From Pseudomonas sp. A-RE-19 (lineage in GTDB: Bacteria > Pseudomonadota > Gammaproteobacteria > Pseudomonadales > Pseudomonadaceae): DNA of 64,000 bases. This document shows positions 1 to 8,660 of the stretch, piece after piece. The translations under genes were made by a program, and so were the position numbers. The stretch spans positions 62,001 to 126,000 of the forward strand of contig NZ_JAHBDQ010000033.1 in the NCBI RefSeq assembly GCF_019956555.1. The letters run 5' to 3'. Within the stretch, counting starts at the first letter, position 1. Every line of letters begins with the position of its first letter. The notes under the pieces are model-generated. The model had not been told where the DNA came from. It saw only the letters and a program-made list of their open reading frames with translations, and made no database searches.

Positions 1-100
1 CGATTTCGCACTGCGGGTGGCGCTGTTTGAGACACTGAAAAAGTGTCTGAGCCATCACCATGTCACCGACCCAACTGGGCCCAACGATCAGAATTTTCAT
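1..100 (-). CDS. waaF: ADP-heptose:LPS heptosyltransferase II WaaF, N-terminal part
   Basis: Only the first 33 codons are inside the window. Read leftward from the ATG at 98-100 they give MKILIVGPSWVGDMVMAQTL, the start of the glycosyltransferase family 9 heptosyltransferases that add the second heptose to the lipopolysaccharide inner core at the cytoplasmic face of the inner membrane. The GPSWVGD loop is the usual N-terminal nucleotide-sugar region of WaaF. In Pseudomonas waaF heads the LPS core operon (waaF, waaC, waaG, waaP), which would continue to the left. The family call rests on this short stretch and on glnE lying upstream. Confidence 0.85.
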   Translation of the reverse strand, partial: MKILIVGPSWVGDMVMAQTLFQCLKQRHPQCEI

Positions 101-154
101 GTGGTTTCCAAAAACGAGCCGGGGAGGCATACGCCTCCCCGCCTCGAGAATCAC

Positions 155-245
155 TGTGGAAGTCTGTTTGCCCGCGATGGGATCATCACCTTCAACATGA
201 CTGTCGATTGTCACTCCGCTATCGCGAGCAAGCTCGCTCCCACAT
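155..245. repeat. Degenerate REP pair (family A)
   Basis: The right copy at 219-245 reads ATCGCGAGCAAGCTCGCTCC followed by CACA. The left copy at about 155-182 is badly decayed (TGTGGAAGTCTGTTTGCCCG). The pair points head to head, as in the other family A pairs. Confidence 0.6.
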
Positions 246-323
246 TGGGTATTGGTGCACATCCAGTGCGGTGCAGCTTAGCTCTTTGCCGGCTGCCTTC
301 ACTCCAAAAACACTGCAACTTTA

Positions 324-415
324 CTGTGGGAGCGAGCCTGCTCGCGATGGCGGCCTGACAGTCATCATAAATGTTGAATGTGACGGCCTCATCGCGAGCA
401 GGCTCGCTCCCACAG
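324..415. repeat. REP inverted pair (family A)
   Basis: The two copies TGTGGGAGCGAGCCTGCTCG / ATCGCGAGCAGGCTCGCTCC are separated by about 45 bases of unique sequence. This is the commonest palindrome in the window and lies just past the 3' end of glnE. Confidence 0.9.
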
Positions 416-443
416 GAGTATCAGGTGTTGCAAATATCTCGTT

Positions 444-3383
444 TCAGCTTAACCCCAGCTCGCGCCAGATCCGCATGACTTGCCGTCGTTCATCCACGAA
501 CTGGTCGCCCGGTATCACCCCGGCGTCCTTCTGCAAGGCCTCCCGGTGAGCGGCGGAACGATAGGCCTTATAGGCCTCACGCAACAGGCTGGCGTCTTCG
601 GCAGGCATCAGCCCTTCCTCCTCCAGCCCTTCCAGAATGCGGATATTGTCGGTATAGCGCAGCAATGACGGATGCGCCTCGGACCACGCCAGAGCCGCGT
701 ATTGCACCATAAATTCAATATCGACGATACCTCCGGCGTCCTGCTTGAGATCGAACGGCGCCGTGGCCTCGAAGGCATTTGCCGCCGTACCCGCCGCAGT
801 GCTCTTGGTGCCGAGGTTATCGCGCATCTTGGCGCGCATCTCACTGACCTCCTGACGCAAGGTCGGCAGGTCTCGCGGTTTAGCCAATACCGTCGCGCGA
901 ACTTTCTCGAACGCCTGACCGACATCCGCACTGCCCACCAGCACCCGCGCCCGCACCAGTGCCTGATGTTCCCAGGTCCAGGCTTCGTTTTCCTGATACC
1001 GGGCAAACGCCCCCAGGGAACTCACCAACAGACCGGACGCACCGGACGGCCGCAGGCGCATGTCCACTTCATACAGCTGACCGGAGTTGGTCTGGGCCGT
1101 CAGCAAGTGAATGATTCGCTGGCCAAGCCGGGTAAAGAACTGCGCGCCGTCGATGGGTTTCGGGCCGTCGGTTTCCGCCTGCGGATCCGCGTCATGGATG
1201 AACACCAGATCCAGGTCCGAACTATGTCCCAGCTCCAGACCGCCGACTTTCCCATAACCGACAATGATGAAACCAGGGTCGCACAAGGAGCCATCGATGC
1301 GCAGCGGCGCTCCGTATTTCGCCACCGTCTGGCGCCAGGCCAGGGCCAGCACTTGCTCGAGGATCGCCTCGGCAAGCCAGGTCAGGTAATCACTGACCTT
1401 CATCAACGGCAGGCTGCCGGCGATTTCCGACGCGGCGACGCGCAAGCGGTGCGCCAGTTTGAAATGTCGCAGGGCTTCCATTTGTTGCTCGAGGTCGTCT
1501 TCGGGAATCCGCGTCAGACGCTCGCGCAACTCGGCCGCCAGTTCCGGCGCCAGCGGCGGCTTGAACAACCGGCCTTCGTTGAGCAATTCGTCGAGCAGCA
1601 ACGGGAAGCGCGTGATTTGTTCGGCAATCCACGGGCTCGCGGCGCACAGGGTCAGCAAGCGGCGCAGGGCGCCGGGGTTCTCGGTCAACAACACCAGGTA
1701 AGCAGAACGACGCGCCACGGCTTCCACCAGCGGTAGTACCCGTTCCAGCACCAGGTCTGGGCTGGCGTGTTCCACGGCCTGAGCCAGCAAGCGTGGAATA
1801 AAGGCATCGAGGCGCTCACGCCCCAGTCGCTGCATGGCGCGCAATTGCGGGCTGCCGCGCAGGCTGGCCAAGGCTTTCAGAGCTTTGGCAGCATCAGCGA
1901 ACCCACCCTCTTCCAATTGACGACAGGCGGCGTCCTCGTCCTGCGCCTCTTCCCACAACGGCAGCCATTCCCCGCCGACCACCACTTCGCTCTCGGCGCC
2001 GTCCTCTTCGTCGGGATCGGCGATCACCTGAGCAAAGTGCCACGCCACCCGGCCACGCCAGTACATCAGCTGCTCGTGGAACGCCGTCCAGTTGGCAAAA
2101 CCGAGCATAAAAGCAATGCGCGCCTGATCCTGCGGGCCATCCGGCAGCATCTGGGTCTGGCGGTCGGCAATCGCCTGGATCGCGTGCTCGGTGTAACGCA
2201 AGAATTCGTAGGCTTCACGCAACTCGCTGACCACTGCCGCCGGCAGGTAACCCTGGCCTTCGAGGGTGCTCAGTACTTTTAATAGAGGACGTTGCTGCAG
2301 GCTCAGGTCGCGACCACCGTGAATCAGCTGGAAAGCCTGGGCGATAAACTCGACTTCACGGATGCCACCGGAACCGAGCTTGATGTTGTCGGCCATACCC
2401 TTGCGCCGGACTTCCTGCTGAATCAGCTGCTTCATGGTGCGCAGCGCTTCGATGGCCGAGAAGTCCAGGTAACGCCGGTAAACGAACGGGCGCAGCATTT
2501 CTTGCAGTTGCGCCCCCGCCACTTGATCGCCGGCCACCACGCGCGACTTGATCATCGCGTAGCGTTCCCAGTCACGACCCTGATCCTGGTAATACTGCTC
2601 CAGCGCGTTGAAGCTCAGCACCAGCGCACCGGACGAACCGTAAGGCCGCAAGCGCATGTCGACGCGGAACACAAAACCGTCGACGGTCATCGGGTCCAGG
2701 GCCTTGATCAGACGCTGGCCGAGGCGAATGAAAAACTCCTGGTTATCCAGCGACCGCTTCACGCCGACGGTTTCACCGCCCTCGGGGTAGGCGAAGATCA
2801 AGTCGATGTCCGACGACAGATTCAGCTCCACCGCGCCGAGCTTGCCCATGCCGAGAATGACCATCTGCTGCGGCTCGCCGCTGCGGCGCCCGGTGGGCGT
2901 GCCGAACTGCTGGCAATGGCGCTGATACAACCACTGATAGGCCTGATCGATGCTGGCATCGGCCATGTCCGAGAGGTCACGACAGGTCTGGATCAGATCG
3001 GCCTGGCGGGTCAGGTCACGCCAGATGATCCGCACTTGCTGGCGTGCGCGCTGGCGACGCAGGGCGCGACCCAGTTGATCGTCGGTTTCGGCTGCGCTCA
3101 CCGCCGTTGCAATCTGTGCGCACAACTCGCCCGGCGCAAAGGCGCGGTCCAGTTCGCCGGACTGCACCAGCTCAAGCAACATCAAAGGGTCACGCAGGCT
3201 CTGTTCAATGACAAAGTCACTGGCAGCGCTGACGCGGGCAAATTGCGCCCAGCGCTCAGGCGTCCAGGTGGACAGGCCATGATCATCGGGAAGAACACCG
3301 ACGGTCGTGCGGAACGACTGCTCGGCACGGGTGACAAACGGCAGGAGTACGCCGGGCAGTTCGGCAAGCGAAGGGAGGCTCAT
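444..3383 (-). CDS. glnE: Bifunctional glutamine synthetase adenylyltransferase / adenylyl-removing enzyme
   Basis: This 979-residue protein matches the usual length of GlnE, which adds AMP to and removes it from glutamine synthetase in response to PII and glutamine, and so sets nitrogen assimilation. Two nucleotidyltransferase cores are visible. The N-terminal one (about residues 170-200, GMGKLGAVELNLSSDIDLIF) belongs to the deadenylylating half. The C-terminal one (about 700-730, GYGKVGGLELGHSSDLDLVF) belongs to the adenylylating half. Both keep the GxGKxGxxEL and SSDxDL signatures. The ATG at 3381-3383 is preceded by AAGGA. The gene diverges from aceE. Confidence 0.97.
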   Translation of the reverse strand: MSLPSLAELPGVLLPFVTRAEQSFRTTVGVLPDDHGLSTWTPERWAQFARVSAASDFVIEQSLRDPLMLLELVQSGELDRAFAPGELCAQIATAVSAAETDDQLGRALRRQRARQQVRIIWRDLTRQADLIQTCRDLSDMADASIDQAYQWLYQRHCQQFGTPTGRRSGEPQQMVILGMGKLGAVELNLSSDIDLIFAYPEGGETVGVKRSLDNQEFFIRLGQRLIKALDPMTVDGFVFRVDMRLRPYGSSGALVLSFNALEQYYQDQGRDWERYAMIKSRVVAGDQVAGAQLQEMLRPFVYRRYLDFSAIEALRTMKQLIQQEVRRKGMADNIKLGSGGIREVEFIAQAFQLIHGGRDLSLQQRPLLKVLSTLEGQGYLPAAVVSELREAYEFLRYTEHAIQAIADRQTQMLPDGPQDQARIAFMLGFANWTAFHEQLMYWRGRVAWHFAQVIADPDEEDGAESEVVVGGEWLPLWEEAQDEDAACRQLEEGGFADAAKALKALASLRGSPQLRAMQRLGRERLDAFIPRLLAQAVEHASPDLVLERVLPLVEAVARRSAYLVLLTENPGALRRLLTLCAASPWIAEQITRFPLLLDELLNEGRLFKPPLAPELAAELRERLTRIPEDDLEQQMEALRHFKLAHRLRVAASEIAGSLPLMKVSDYLTWLAEAILEQVLALAWRQTVAKYGAPLRIDGSLCDPGFIIVGYGKVGGLELGHSSDLDLVFIHDADPQAETDGPKPIDGAQFFTRLGQRIIHLLTAQTNSGQLYEVDMRLRPSGASGLLVSSLGAFARYQENEAWTWEHQALVRARVLVGSADVGQAFEKVRATVLAKPRDLPTLRQEVSEMRAKMRDNLGTKSTAAGTAANAFEATAPFDLKQDAGGIVDIEFMVQYAALAWSEAHPSLLRYTDNIRILEGLEEEGLMPAEDASLLREAYKAYRSAAHREALQKDAGVIPGDQFVDERRQVMRIWRELGLS

Positions 3384-3590
3384 GGTCTATCCTTGATCGG
3401 CGCGCGAAGGGCTGCATGTAGTGATTCGTGGAAATACGCTACGTGACCGACCGTCGAACAAAGGTTAGAAATAGCTGAAATTTGTTTATTTTTAGCAGCG
3501 ACCATCCAGTCTTCACCTTTTTTGGTTGGCAAAAGAACAACCTTAACGATTATTCTCACAACGCAGCCGGAGGCCACAAGCCAATCTTCT

Positions 3591-3603
3591 GTAGTTTTAC
3601 TAC
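3591..3603. promoter_or_regulatory. Putative GntR/PdhR-type operator 1 upstream of aceE
   Basis: GTAGTTTTACTAC is a dyad of the form GTAGT-N3-ACTAC. It contains T-n-GT-N3-AC-n-A, the pattern of FadR-subfamily GntR repressors such as E. coli PdhR (TGGT-N3-ACCA). It lies just upstream of the candidate -10 box TATACA. A repressor bound here could block transcription of the pyruvate dehydrogenase genes. The binding protein is inferred, not seen in this window. Confidence 0.55.
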
Positions 3604-3642
3604 TCGTCTATACATTCGAAAGGCTGAAATGCCCGATGATTT

Positions 3643-3655
3643 GTAGTAAAACTAC
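3643..3655. promoter_or_regulatory. Putative GntR/PdhR-type operator 2 upstream of aceE
   Basis: GTAGTAAAACTAC is the second copy of the same dyad and is the reverse complement of the first. The centres are 52 bases apart, close to five helical turns, so two bound dimers could lie on the same DNA face. Confidence 0.55.
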
Positions 3656-3766
3656 ACGCCGCCGGAACAACCTCTCGGCAATCCAAGAATTTATATCGTC
3701 TGCCCACAAGGCCAGTCGCAAACTCAGGCAACCGATTCTGGAAGCCTTTCCGCCCTGGAGCAAGCC

Positions 3767-6412
3767 ATGCAAGACCTCGATCCCGTCGAAACCCAGGAAT
3801 GGCTGGACGCCCTGGAATCGGTTCTCGACAAAGAAGGCGAAGACCGCGCTCACTATCTGATGACCCGTATGGGCGAACTTGCGACCCGCAGCGGCTCGCA
3901 ACTTCCTTACGCCATCACCACGCCGTACCGCAACACGATTCCCGTTACCCACGAAGCACGCATGCCTGGCGACCTGTTCATGGAACGCCGCATTCGCTCG
4001 CTGGTACGCTGGAACGCGATGGCCATGGTTATGCGCACGAACCTGAAAGATTCTGACCTGGGCGGTCACATCTCCAGCTTCGCCTCCAGCGCAACCCTGT
4101 ATGACATTGGCTTCAACTATTTCTTCCAGGCCCCGACCGACGAACACGGCGGCGACCTGATCTACTTCCAGGGCCACACCTCGCCAGGCGTTTACGCCCG
4201 CGCATTCATGGAAGGCCGCATCACCGAAGACCAGATGAACAACTTCCGCCAGGAAGTGGACGGTCAGGGCCTGTCGTCCTACCCGCACCCATGGCTGATG
4301 CCTGATTTCTGGCAGTTCCCGACGGTATCCATGGGTCTGGGCCCGATCCAGGCGATCTACCAGGCACGTTTCATGAAGTACCTGGAAGCCCGTGGCTTCA
4401 TCCCTGAAGGCAAGCAAAAAGTCTGGTGTTTCCTGGGCGACGGCGAGTGCGACGAGCCGGAATCCCTGGGTGCCATCTCGCTGGCTGGCCGCGAGAAGCT
4501 GGACAACCTGATCTTCGTCATTAACTGCAACCTGCAGCGCCTTGATGGCCCGGTTCGCGGCAACGGCAAGATCATCCAGGAACTCGAAGGCGTGTTCCGC
4601 GGCGCTCAGTGGAACGTGACCAAAGTCATCTGGGGCCGTTTCTGGGACCCACTGTTGGCCAAAGACGTCGACGGTATCCTGCAACGCCGCATGGACGAAG
4701 TCATCGACGGCGAGTACCAGAACTACAAAGCCAAAGACGGCGCGTTCGTGCGTGAACATTTCTTCAACTCGCCAGAACTCAAGGCGATGGTTGCAGACTT
4801 GTCCGACGACGAGATCTGGAAACTCAACCGTGGCGGCCACGACCCGTACAAGGTCTACGCGGCGTACCACGAAGCGGTCAACCACAAAGAACAACCGACC
4901 GTCATCCTGGCCAAAACCATCAAAGGTTATGGCACCGGCGCCGGCGAAGCGAAGAACACTGCGCACAACACCAAGAAAGTTGATGTTGAAAGCCTGAAGC
5001 TGTTCCGCGATCGCTTTGACATTCCAGTCAAAGACGAAGAGCTGGAAAACCTGCCGTTCTTCAAACCGGAACCCAACAGCGCCGAAGCCCGTTACCTGAG
5101 CGAGCGCCGCACTGCACTGGGCGGTTTCGTGCCACAGCGTCGCGCGCAGAGCTTCAGCGTGCCGACTCCGTCCCTCGATACCCTCAAGGCCATTCTTGAT
5201 GGTTCGGGCGACCGTGAAATTTCCACCACCATGGCCTTCGTGCGGATCCTCGCTCAATTGGTCAAGGACAAGGACATCGGCCCGCGCATCGTTCCGATCA
5301 TCCCGGACGAAGCCCGTACCTTCGGTATGGAAGGCATGTTCCGTCAGTTGGGCATCTACTCGTCCGTCGGCCAGCTCTACGAGCCAGTCGATAAAGACCA
5401 GGTGATGTTCTACAAAGAAGACAAGAAGGGCCAGATCCTCGAAGAAGGCATCAACGAAGCAGGCGCCATGAGCTCCTTCATCGCTGCCGGTACTTCGTAC
5501 TCCAGCCACAACCAGCCAATGCTGCCGTTCTACATCTTCTACTCGATGTTCGGCTTCCAGCGTATCGGCGACCTGGCCTGGGCCGCTGGCGACAGCCGTA
5601 CCCGTGGCTTCCTGATCGGCGGCACCGCCGGCCGGACCACGCTGAACGGCGAAGGCCTGCAACACGAAGACGGTCACAGCCATATCCTGGCTGCCACCAT
5701 CCCGAACTGCCGCACCTTTGATCCAACCTACGGCTATGAGCTGGCGGTGATCATTCAGGACGGCATGAAGAAAATGACCGAAGAGCAACAGGACGTTTTC
5801 TACTACATCACCGTGATGAACGAGTCCTACCAGCAGCCGGCCATGCCTAAAGGTGTCGAGGAAGGCATCATCAAGGGCATGTACCTGCTCGAGGAAGACA
5901 CCCGCGAAGCGGCGCACCACGTTCAGCTGATGGGCTCCGGCACCATCCTGCGTGAAGTCCGTGAAGCGGCGAAGATCCTGCGTGAAGAGTTCAACGTCGG
6001 CGCTGACGTGTGGAGCGTTACCAGCTTCAACGAACTGCGTCGCGATGGCCTGGCCGTCGAGCGCAGCAACCGTCTGCACCCGGGCCAGAAGCCTAAACTG
6101 AGCTACGTCGAAGAGTGCCTGAACGGCCGTAAAGGTCCGGTCATCGCTTCTACCGACTACATGAAGCTGTTCGCTGAGCAAATTCGTCAGTGGGTCCCGT
6201 CCAAGGAATTCAAAGTCCTGGGCACCGATGGTTTCGGCCGCAGTGACAGCCGCAAGAAGCTGCGTCACTTCTTCGAAGTCGATCGTCATTTCGTGGTGTT
6301 GGCAGCCCTGGAAGCTTTGGCTGACCGTGGTGATATCGAACCTAAAGTGGTGGCTGAAGCCATCGCCAAGTTCGGCATCAACCCGGAAAAACGCAACCCA
6401 CTGGACTGCTGA
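3767..6412 (+). CDS. aceE: Pyruvate dehydrogenase E1 component, homodimeric type
   Basis: AceE is the thiamine-diphosphate enzyme that decarboxylates pyruvate and acetylates the lipoyl groups of AceF in the cytosolic pyruvate dehydrogenase complex. The 881-residue length fits the large homodimeric E1 of Proteobacteria. The N-terminal segment (MQDLDPVETQEWLDALESVL) fits the E2-docking region, and the GDGECDEPES segment near residue 225 carries the GDG of the ThDP-binding motif. GGHDPYKVYAAY and the long transketolase-like central and C-terminal regions are typical. GGAG precedes the ATG. aceF follows after 11 bases, so the two form an operon. Confidence 0.98.
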   Translation: MQDLDPVETQEWLDALESVLDKEGEDRAHYLMTRMGELATRSGSQLPYAITTPYRNTIPVTHEARMPGDLFMERRIRSLVRWNAMAMVMRTNLKDSDLGGHISSFASSATLYDIGFNYFFQAPTDEHGGDLIYFQGHTSPGVYARAFMEGRITEDQMNNFRQEVDGQGLSSYPHPWLMPDFWQFPTVSMGLGPIQAIYQARFMKYLEARGFIPEGKQKVWCFLGDGECDEPESLGAISLAGREKLDNLIFVINCNLQRLDGPVRGNGKIIQELEGVFRGAQWNVTKVIWGRFWDPLLAKDVDGILQRRMDEVIDGEYQNYKAKDGAFVREHFFNSPELKAMVADLSDDEIWKLNRGGHDPYKVYAAYHEAVNHKEQPTVILAKTIKGYGTGAGEAKNTAHNTKKVDVESLKLFRDRFDIPVKDEELENLPFFKPEPNSAEARYLSERRTALGGFVPQRRAQSFSVPTPSLDTLKAILDGSGDREISTTMAFVRILAQLVKDKDIGPRIVPIIPDEARTFGMEGMFRQLGIYSSVGQLYEPVDKDQVMFYKEDKKGQILEEGINEAGAMSSFIAAGTSYSSHNQPMLPFYIFYSMFGFQRIGDLAWAAGDSRTRGFLIGGTAGRTTLNGEGLQHEDGHSHILAATIPNCRTFDPTYGYELAVIIQDGMKKMTEEQQDVFYYITVMNESYQQPAMPKGVEEGIIKGMYLLEEDTREAAHHVQLMGSGTILREVREAAKILREEFNVGADVWSVTSFNELRRDGLAVERSNRLHPGQKPKLSYVEECLNGRKGPVIASTDYMKLFAEQIRQWVPSKEFKVLGTDGFGRSDSRKKLRHFFEVDRHFVVLAALEALADRGDIEPKVVAEAIAKFGINPEKRNPLDC

Positions 6413-6423
6413 GGAGACACTCT

Positions 6424-8388
6424 GTGAGCGAACTCATTCGCGTACCTGACATCGGCAGCGGTGAAGGTGAAGTAATTGAACTGTTTGTGAAGGTCGGCGA
6501 CCGTATCGAAGCCGACCAGAGCATCCTGACACTTGAGTCGGACAAGGCGAGCATGGAAGTGCCTGCGCCGAAGGCCGGTATCATCAAGAGCCTGAAAGTG
6601 AAGCTGGGCGATCGCCTGAAAGAAGGCGACGAACTGCTGGAGCTGGAAGTCGAAGGTGCCGCTGCTGCGGCCCCGGCCCCTGCGGCTGCCGCTGCGCCGG
6701 CTGCCAAGGCTGCATCTGCACCTGCCGCCGCGAAAGCGCCGGCTGCTCCAGCCGCAGCGCCTGCTGCAGCTGCCAGCGTTCAGCAAGTGCACGTGCCGGA
6801 CATCGGTTCGGCAGGCAAGGCCCAGATCATCGAGATCCAGGTCAAGGTCGGCGACACCGTCGCGGCTGATCAGTCGCTGATCACCCTGGAATCCGACAAG
6901 GCGAGCATGGAAATCCCGTCGCCTGCCGCTGGCGTAGTCAAGGCCATCAGCGTCAAGCTCAACGACGAAGTCGGCACCGGCGACCTGATTCTGGACCTGG
7001 AAGTGGCGGGTGCTGCGGCGTCTGTTGCTGCCGCTCCGGCTCAGGCTGCTGCTCCGGCTGCGGCCGCTGCGCCTGCTCCGGCAGCCGCTCCAGCTGCACC
7101 GGTTGCCGACAGCATTCAGGACATCCACGTTCCGGACATCGGTTCGGCCGGCAAGGCCAAGATCATCGAAGTGTTGGTCAAGGCTGGCGACAGCGTTGAA
7201 GCCGACCAGTCGCTGATCACCCTGGAATCCGACAAGGCGAGCATGGAAATTCCATCGCCTGCCGCTGGCGTGGTGGAAAGCGTTTCCATCAAGCTGGATG
7301 ACGAAGTCGGTACCGGCGACCTGATCCTGAAGCTGAAAGTCAAAGGCGCGGCACCTGCTGCGGCTCCGGCTCCAGCCGCTGCTGCACCTAGTGCTCCTGC
7401 CCCTGCCGCCGCAGCGCCTGCTGCTCCGGCACCGGCCGCACCTGTTGCTGCACCAGCCAAGCCAGGCGCCAAGGTTCACGCAGGCCCGGCTGTACGCCAA
7501 CTGGCCCGCGAGTTCGGTGTCGAGCTGAACGCTGTCGGCGCCAGCGGTCCGCACGGTCGCATCCTGAAAGAAGACGTGCAGGTTTACGTCAAAGCCATGA
7601 TGCAGAAAGCCAAGGAAGCACCGGCCGCTGCGGCTGGCGCAACCGGCGGCGCGGGCATCCCGCCGATTCCGGTCGTGGACTTCAGCCGCTTCGGTGAAAC
7701 CGAAGAAGTGCCGATGACTCGCCTGATGCAAATCGGCGCGTCGAGCCTGCATCGCAGCTGGCTGAACATTCCTCACGTGACTCAGTTCGATTCGGCTGAT
7801 ATCACCGAACTGGAAGCGTTCCGTATCGCTCAGAAAGCCGTTGCAGAGAAGGCTGGCGTCAAGCTGACCATCCTGCCGCTGCTGCTCAAATCCTGCGCGC
7901 ACCTGCTCAAGGAACTGCCGGACTTCAACAGTTCGCTGGCACCAAGCGGCAAGGCGATCATCCGCAAGAAGTACGTGAACATCGGCTTCGCGGTCGACAC
8001 CCCTGAAGGCCTGCTGGTACCGGTCATCAAAAACGTCGACCAGAAGAGCCTGTTGCAACTGGCAGCCGAAGCCGCTGCGCTGGCTGCCAAAGCCCGCGAC
8101 AAAAAGCTCACCGCTGACGACATGCAAGGTGCCTGTTTCACCATTTCCAGCCTCGGCCACATTGGCGGCACCGGCTTCACGCCGATCGTCAACGCGCCGG
8201 AAGTGGCGATCCTCGGTGTTTCCAAGGCAACCATCCAGCCAGTCTGGGACGGCAAAGCCTTCCAGCCGAAACTGATGCTGCCGCTGTCGCTGTCCTACGA
8301 TCACCGTGTGATCAACGGCGCCGCTGCTGCACGCTTCACCCAGCGTCTGAGCAGCCTGCTGGCGGATATCCGCACCATCCTGCTGTAA
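6424..8388 (+). CDS. aceF: Pyruvate dehydrogenase E2, dihydrolipoamide acetyltransferase, three lipoyl domains
   Basis: AceF forms the core of the pyruvate dehydrogenase complex and passes acetyl groups from lipoyl-lysine to CoA. Of 654 residues, the N-terminal half has three lipoyl domains. Their lysines lie in ESDKASMEVP (first) and ESDKASMEIP (second and third). They are joined by long Ala/Pro linkers. A peripheral-subunit-binding domain follows (VRQLAREFGVELNAV, about 355-395), then the CoA-acyltransferase domain with the active-site motif DHRVINGA near the end. The GTG start at 6424 has GAGGA upstream. P. aeruginosa AceF has, to my recollection, two lipoyl domains, while Azotobacter has three. 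Lipoyl domains 2 and 3 share a 44-base identical stretch (6871-6914 and 7207-7250). Confidence 0.97.
   Translation: MSELIRVPDIGSGEGEVIELFVKVGDRIEADQSILTLESDKASMEVPAPKAGIIKSLKVKLGDRLKEGDELLELEVEGAAAAAPAPAAAAAPAAKAASAPAAAKAPAAPAAAPAAAASVQQVHVPDIGSAGKAQIIEIQVKVGDTVAADQSLITLESDKASMEIPSPAAGVVKAISVKLNDEVGTGDLILDLEVAGAAASVAAAPAQAAAPAAAAAPAPAAAPAAPVADSIQDIHVPDIGSAGKAKIIEVLVKAGDSVEADQSLITLESDKASMEIPSPAAGVVESVSIKLDDEVGTGDLILKLKVKGAAPAAAPAPAAAAPSAPAPAAAAPAAPAPAAPVAAPAKPGAKVHAGPAVRQLAREFGVELNAVGASGPHGRILKEDVQVYVKAMMQKAKEAPAAAAGATGGAGIPPIPVVDFSRFGETEEVPMTRLMQIGASSLHRSWLNIPHVTQFDSADITELEAFRIAQKAVAEKAGVKLTILPLLLKSCAHLLKELPDFNSSLAPSGKAIIRKKYVNIGFAVDTPEGLLVPVIKNVDQKSLLQLAAEAAALAAKARDKKLTADDMQGACFTISSLGHIGGTGFTPIVNAPEVAILGVSKATIQPVWDGKAFQPKLMLPLSLSYDHRVINGAAAARFTQRLSSLLADIRTILL
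6871..7250 (+). repeat. Near-identical lipoyl-domain coding repeat within aceF
   Basis: Bases 6871-6914 and 7207-7250 are identical over 44 positions (offset 336), around the lipoyl-lysine codons of lipoyl domains 2 and 3. The flanking GACATCGGTTCGGC is also shared. This fits duplication of one lipoyl domain kept uniform by gene conversion. Confidence 0.85.
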
Positions 8389-8396
8389 CACCGGCC

Positions 8397-8418
8397 GGCC
8401 CTCCTTTATCGGAGGGCC
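8397..8418 (+). terminator. Hairpin after aceF
   Basis: GGCCCTCC-TTTATC-GGAGGGCC forms a perfect 8-bp stem just past the aceF stop. It has no T-run, so it may stabilise the mRNA end rather than terminate. The stronger terminator is 40 bases downstream. Confidence 0.55.
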
Positions 8419-8460
8419 TGTCGCGTTCCATGTTTTCCGAGCGCCACGCTCGTACCTCAA

Positions 8461-8487
8461 CCCCGCCAATTTGGCGGGGCTTTTTTT
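8461..8487 (+). terminator. Rho-independent terminator of aceEF
   Basis: CCCCGCC-AATT-TGGCGGGG gives a GC-rich stem followed by seven T. It ends the aceE-aceF transcript. Confidence 0.9.
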
Positions 8488-8660
8488 GCCTTGAAGAAAG
8501 CCCCTCCTCCGAGTTTTATTCCTACAGCCAAGGCTTACGCCGCCTACAACTCAAGTCCACTTCCGCCCGATATTTTTTACCAGCCAACAACTAGGCTTAG
8601 TTGGGATAACTTCCAACAAAAATTTCGACAACTTAATTTTCTTAGTTAGCATTACTTCGA

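Larger units (their letters stand above)
101..443. other. glnE-waaF intergenic region with REP elements, no gene
   Basis: These 343 bases hold only REP-type palindromes: a degenerate pair at about 155-245 and a good inverted pair at 324-415. I see no coding sequence. In P. aeruginosa the gene ilvE lies between glnE and waaF; here it is missing. Confidence 0.7.
3384..3766. promoter_or_regulatory. Divergent glnE / aceE control region
   Basis: This 383-base gap has no supported gene. It must hold the glnE promoter (leftward) and the aceE promoter (rightward). Two related palindromes lie at 3591-3603 and 3643-3655 (listed separately), with a possible -10 box TATACA at 3609-3614 between them. About 110 bases separate the second palindrome from the aceE ATG, so a fairly long leader is expected. 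Confidence 0.6.

Noticed and set aside
3608..6289. A long open frame on the minus strand opposite aceE
   Set aside because: It mirrors the high-GC third-codon bias of aceE, has no recognisable protein motif and no promoter or ribosome binding site; aceE is certain on the plus strand.
6286..8469. A long minus-strand frame opposite aceF with Arg/Ser-rich repeats
   Set aside because: It is the antisense of the Ala/Pro linkers and lipoyl domains; it runs through the aceF terminator.
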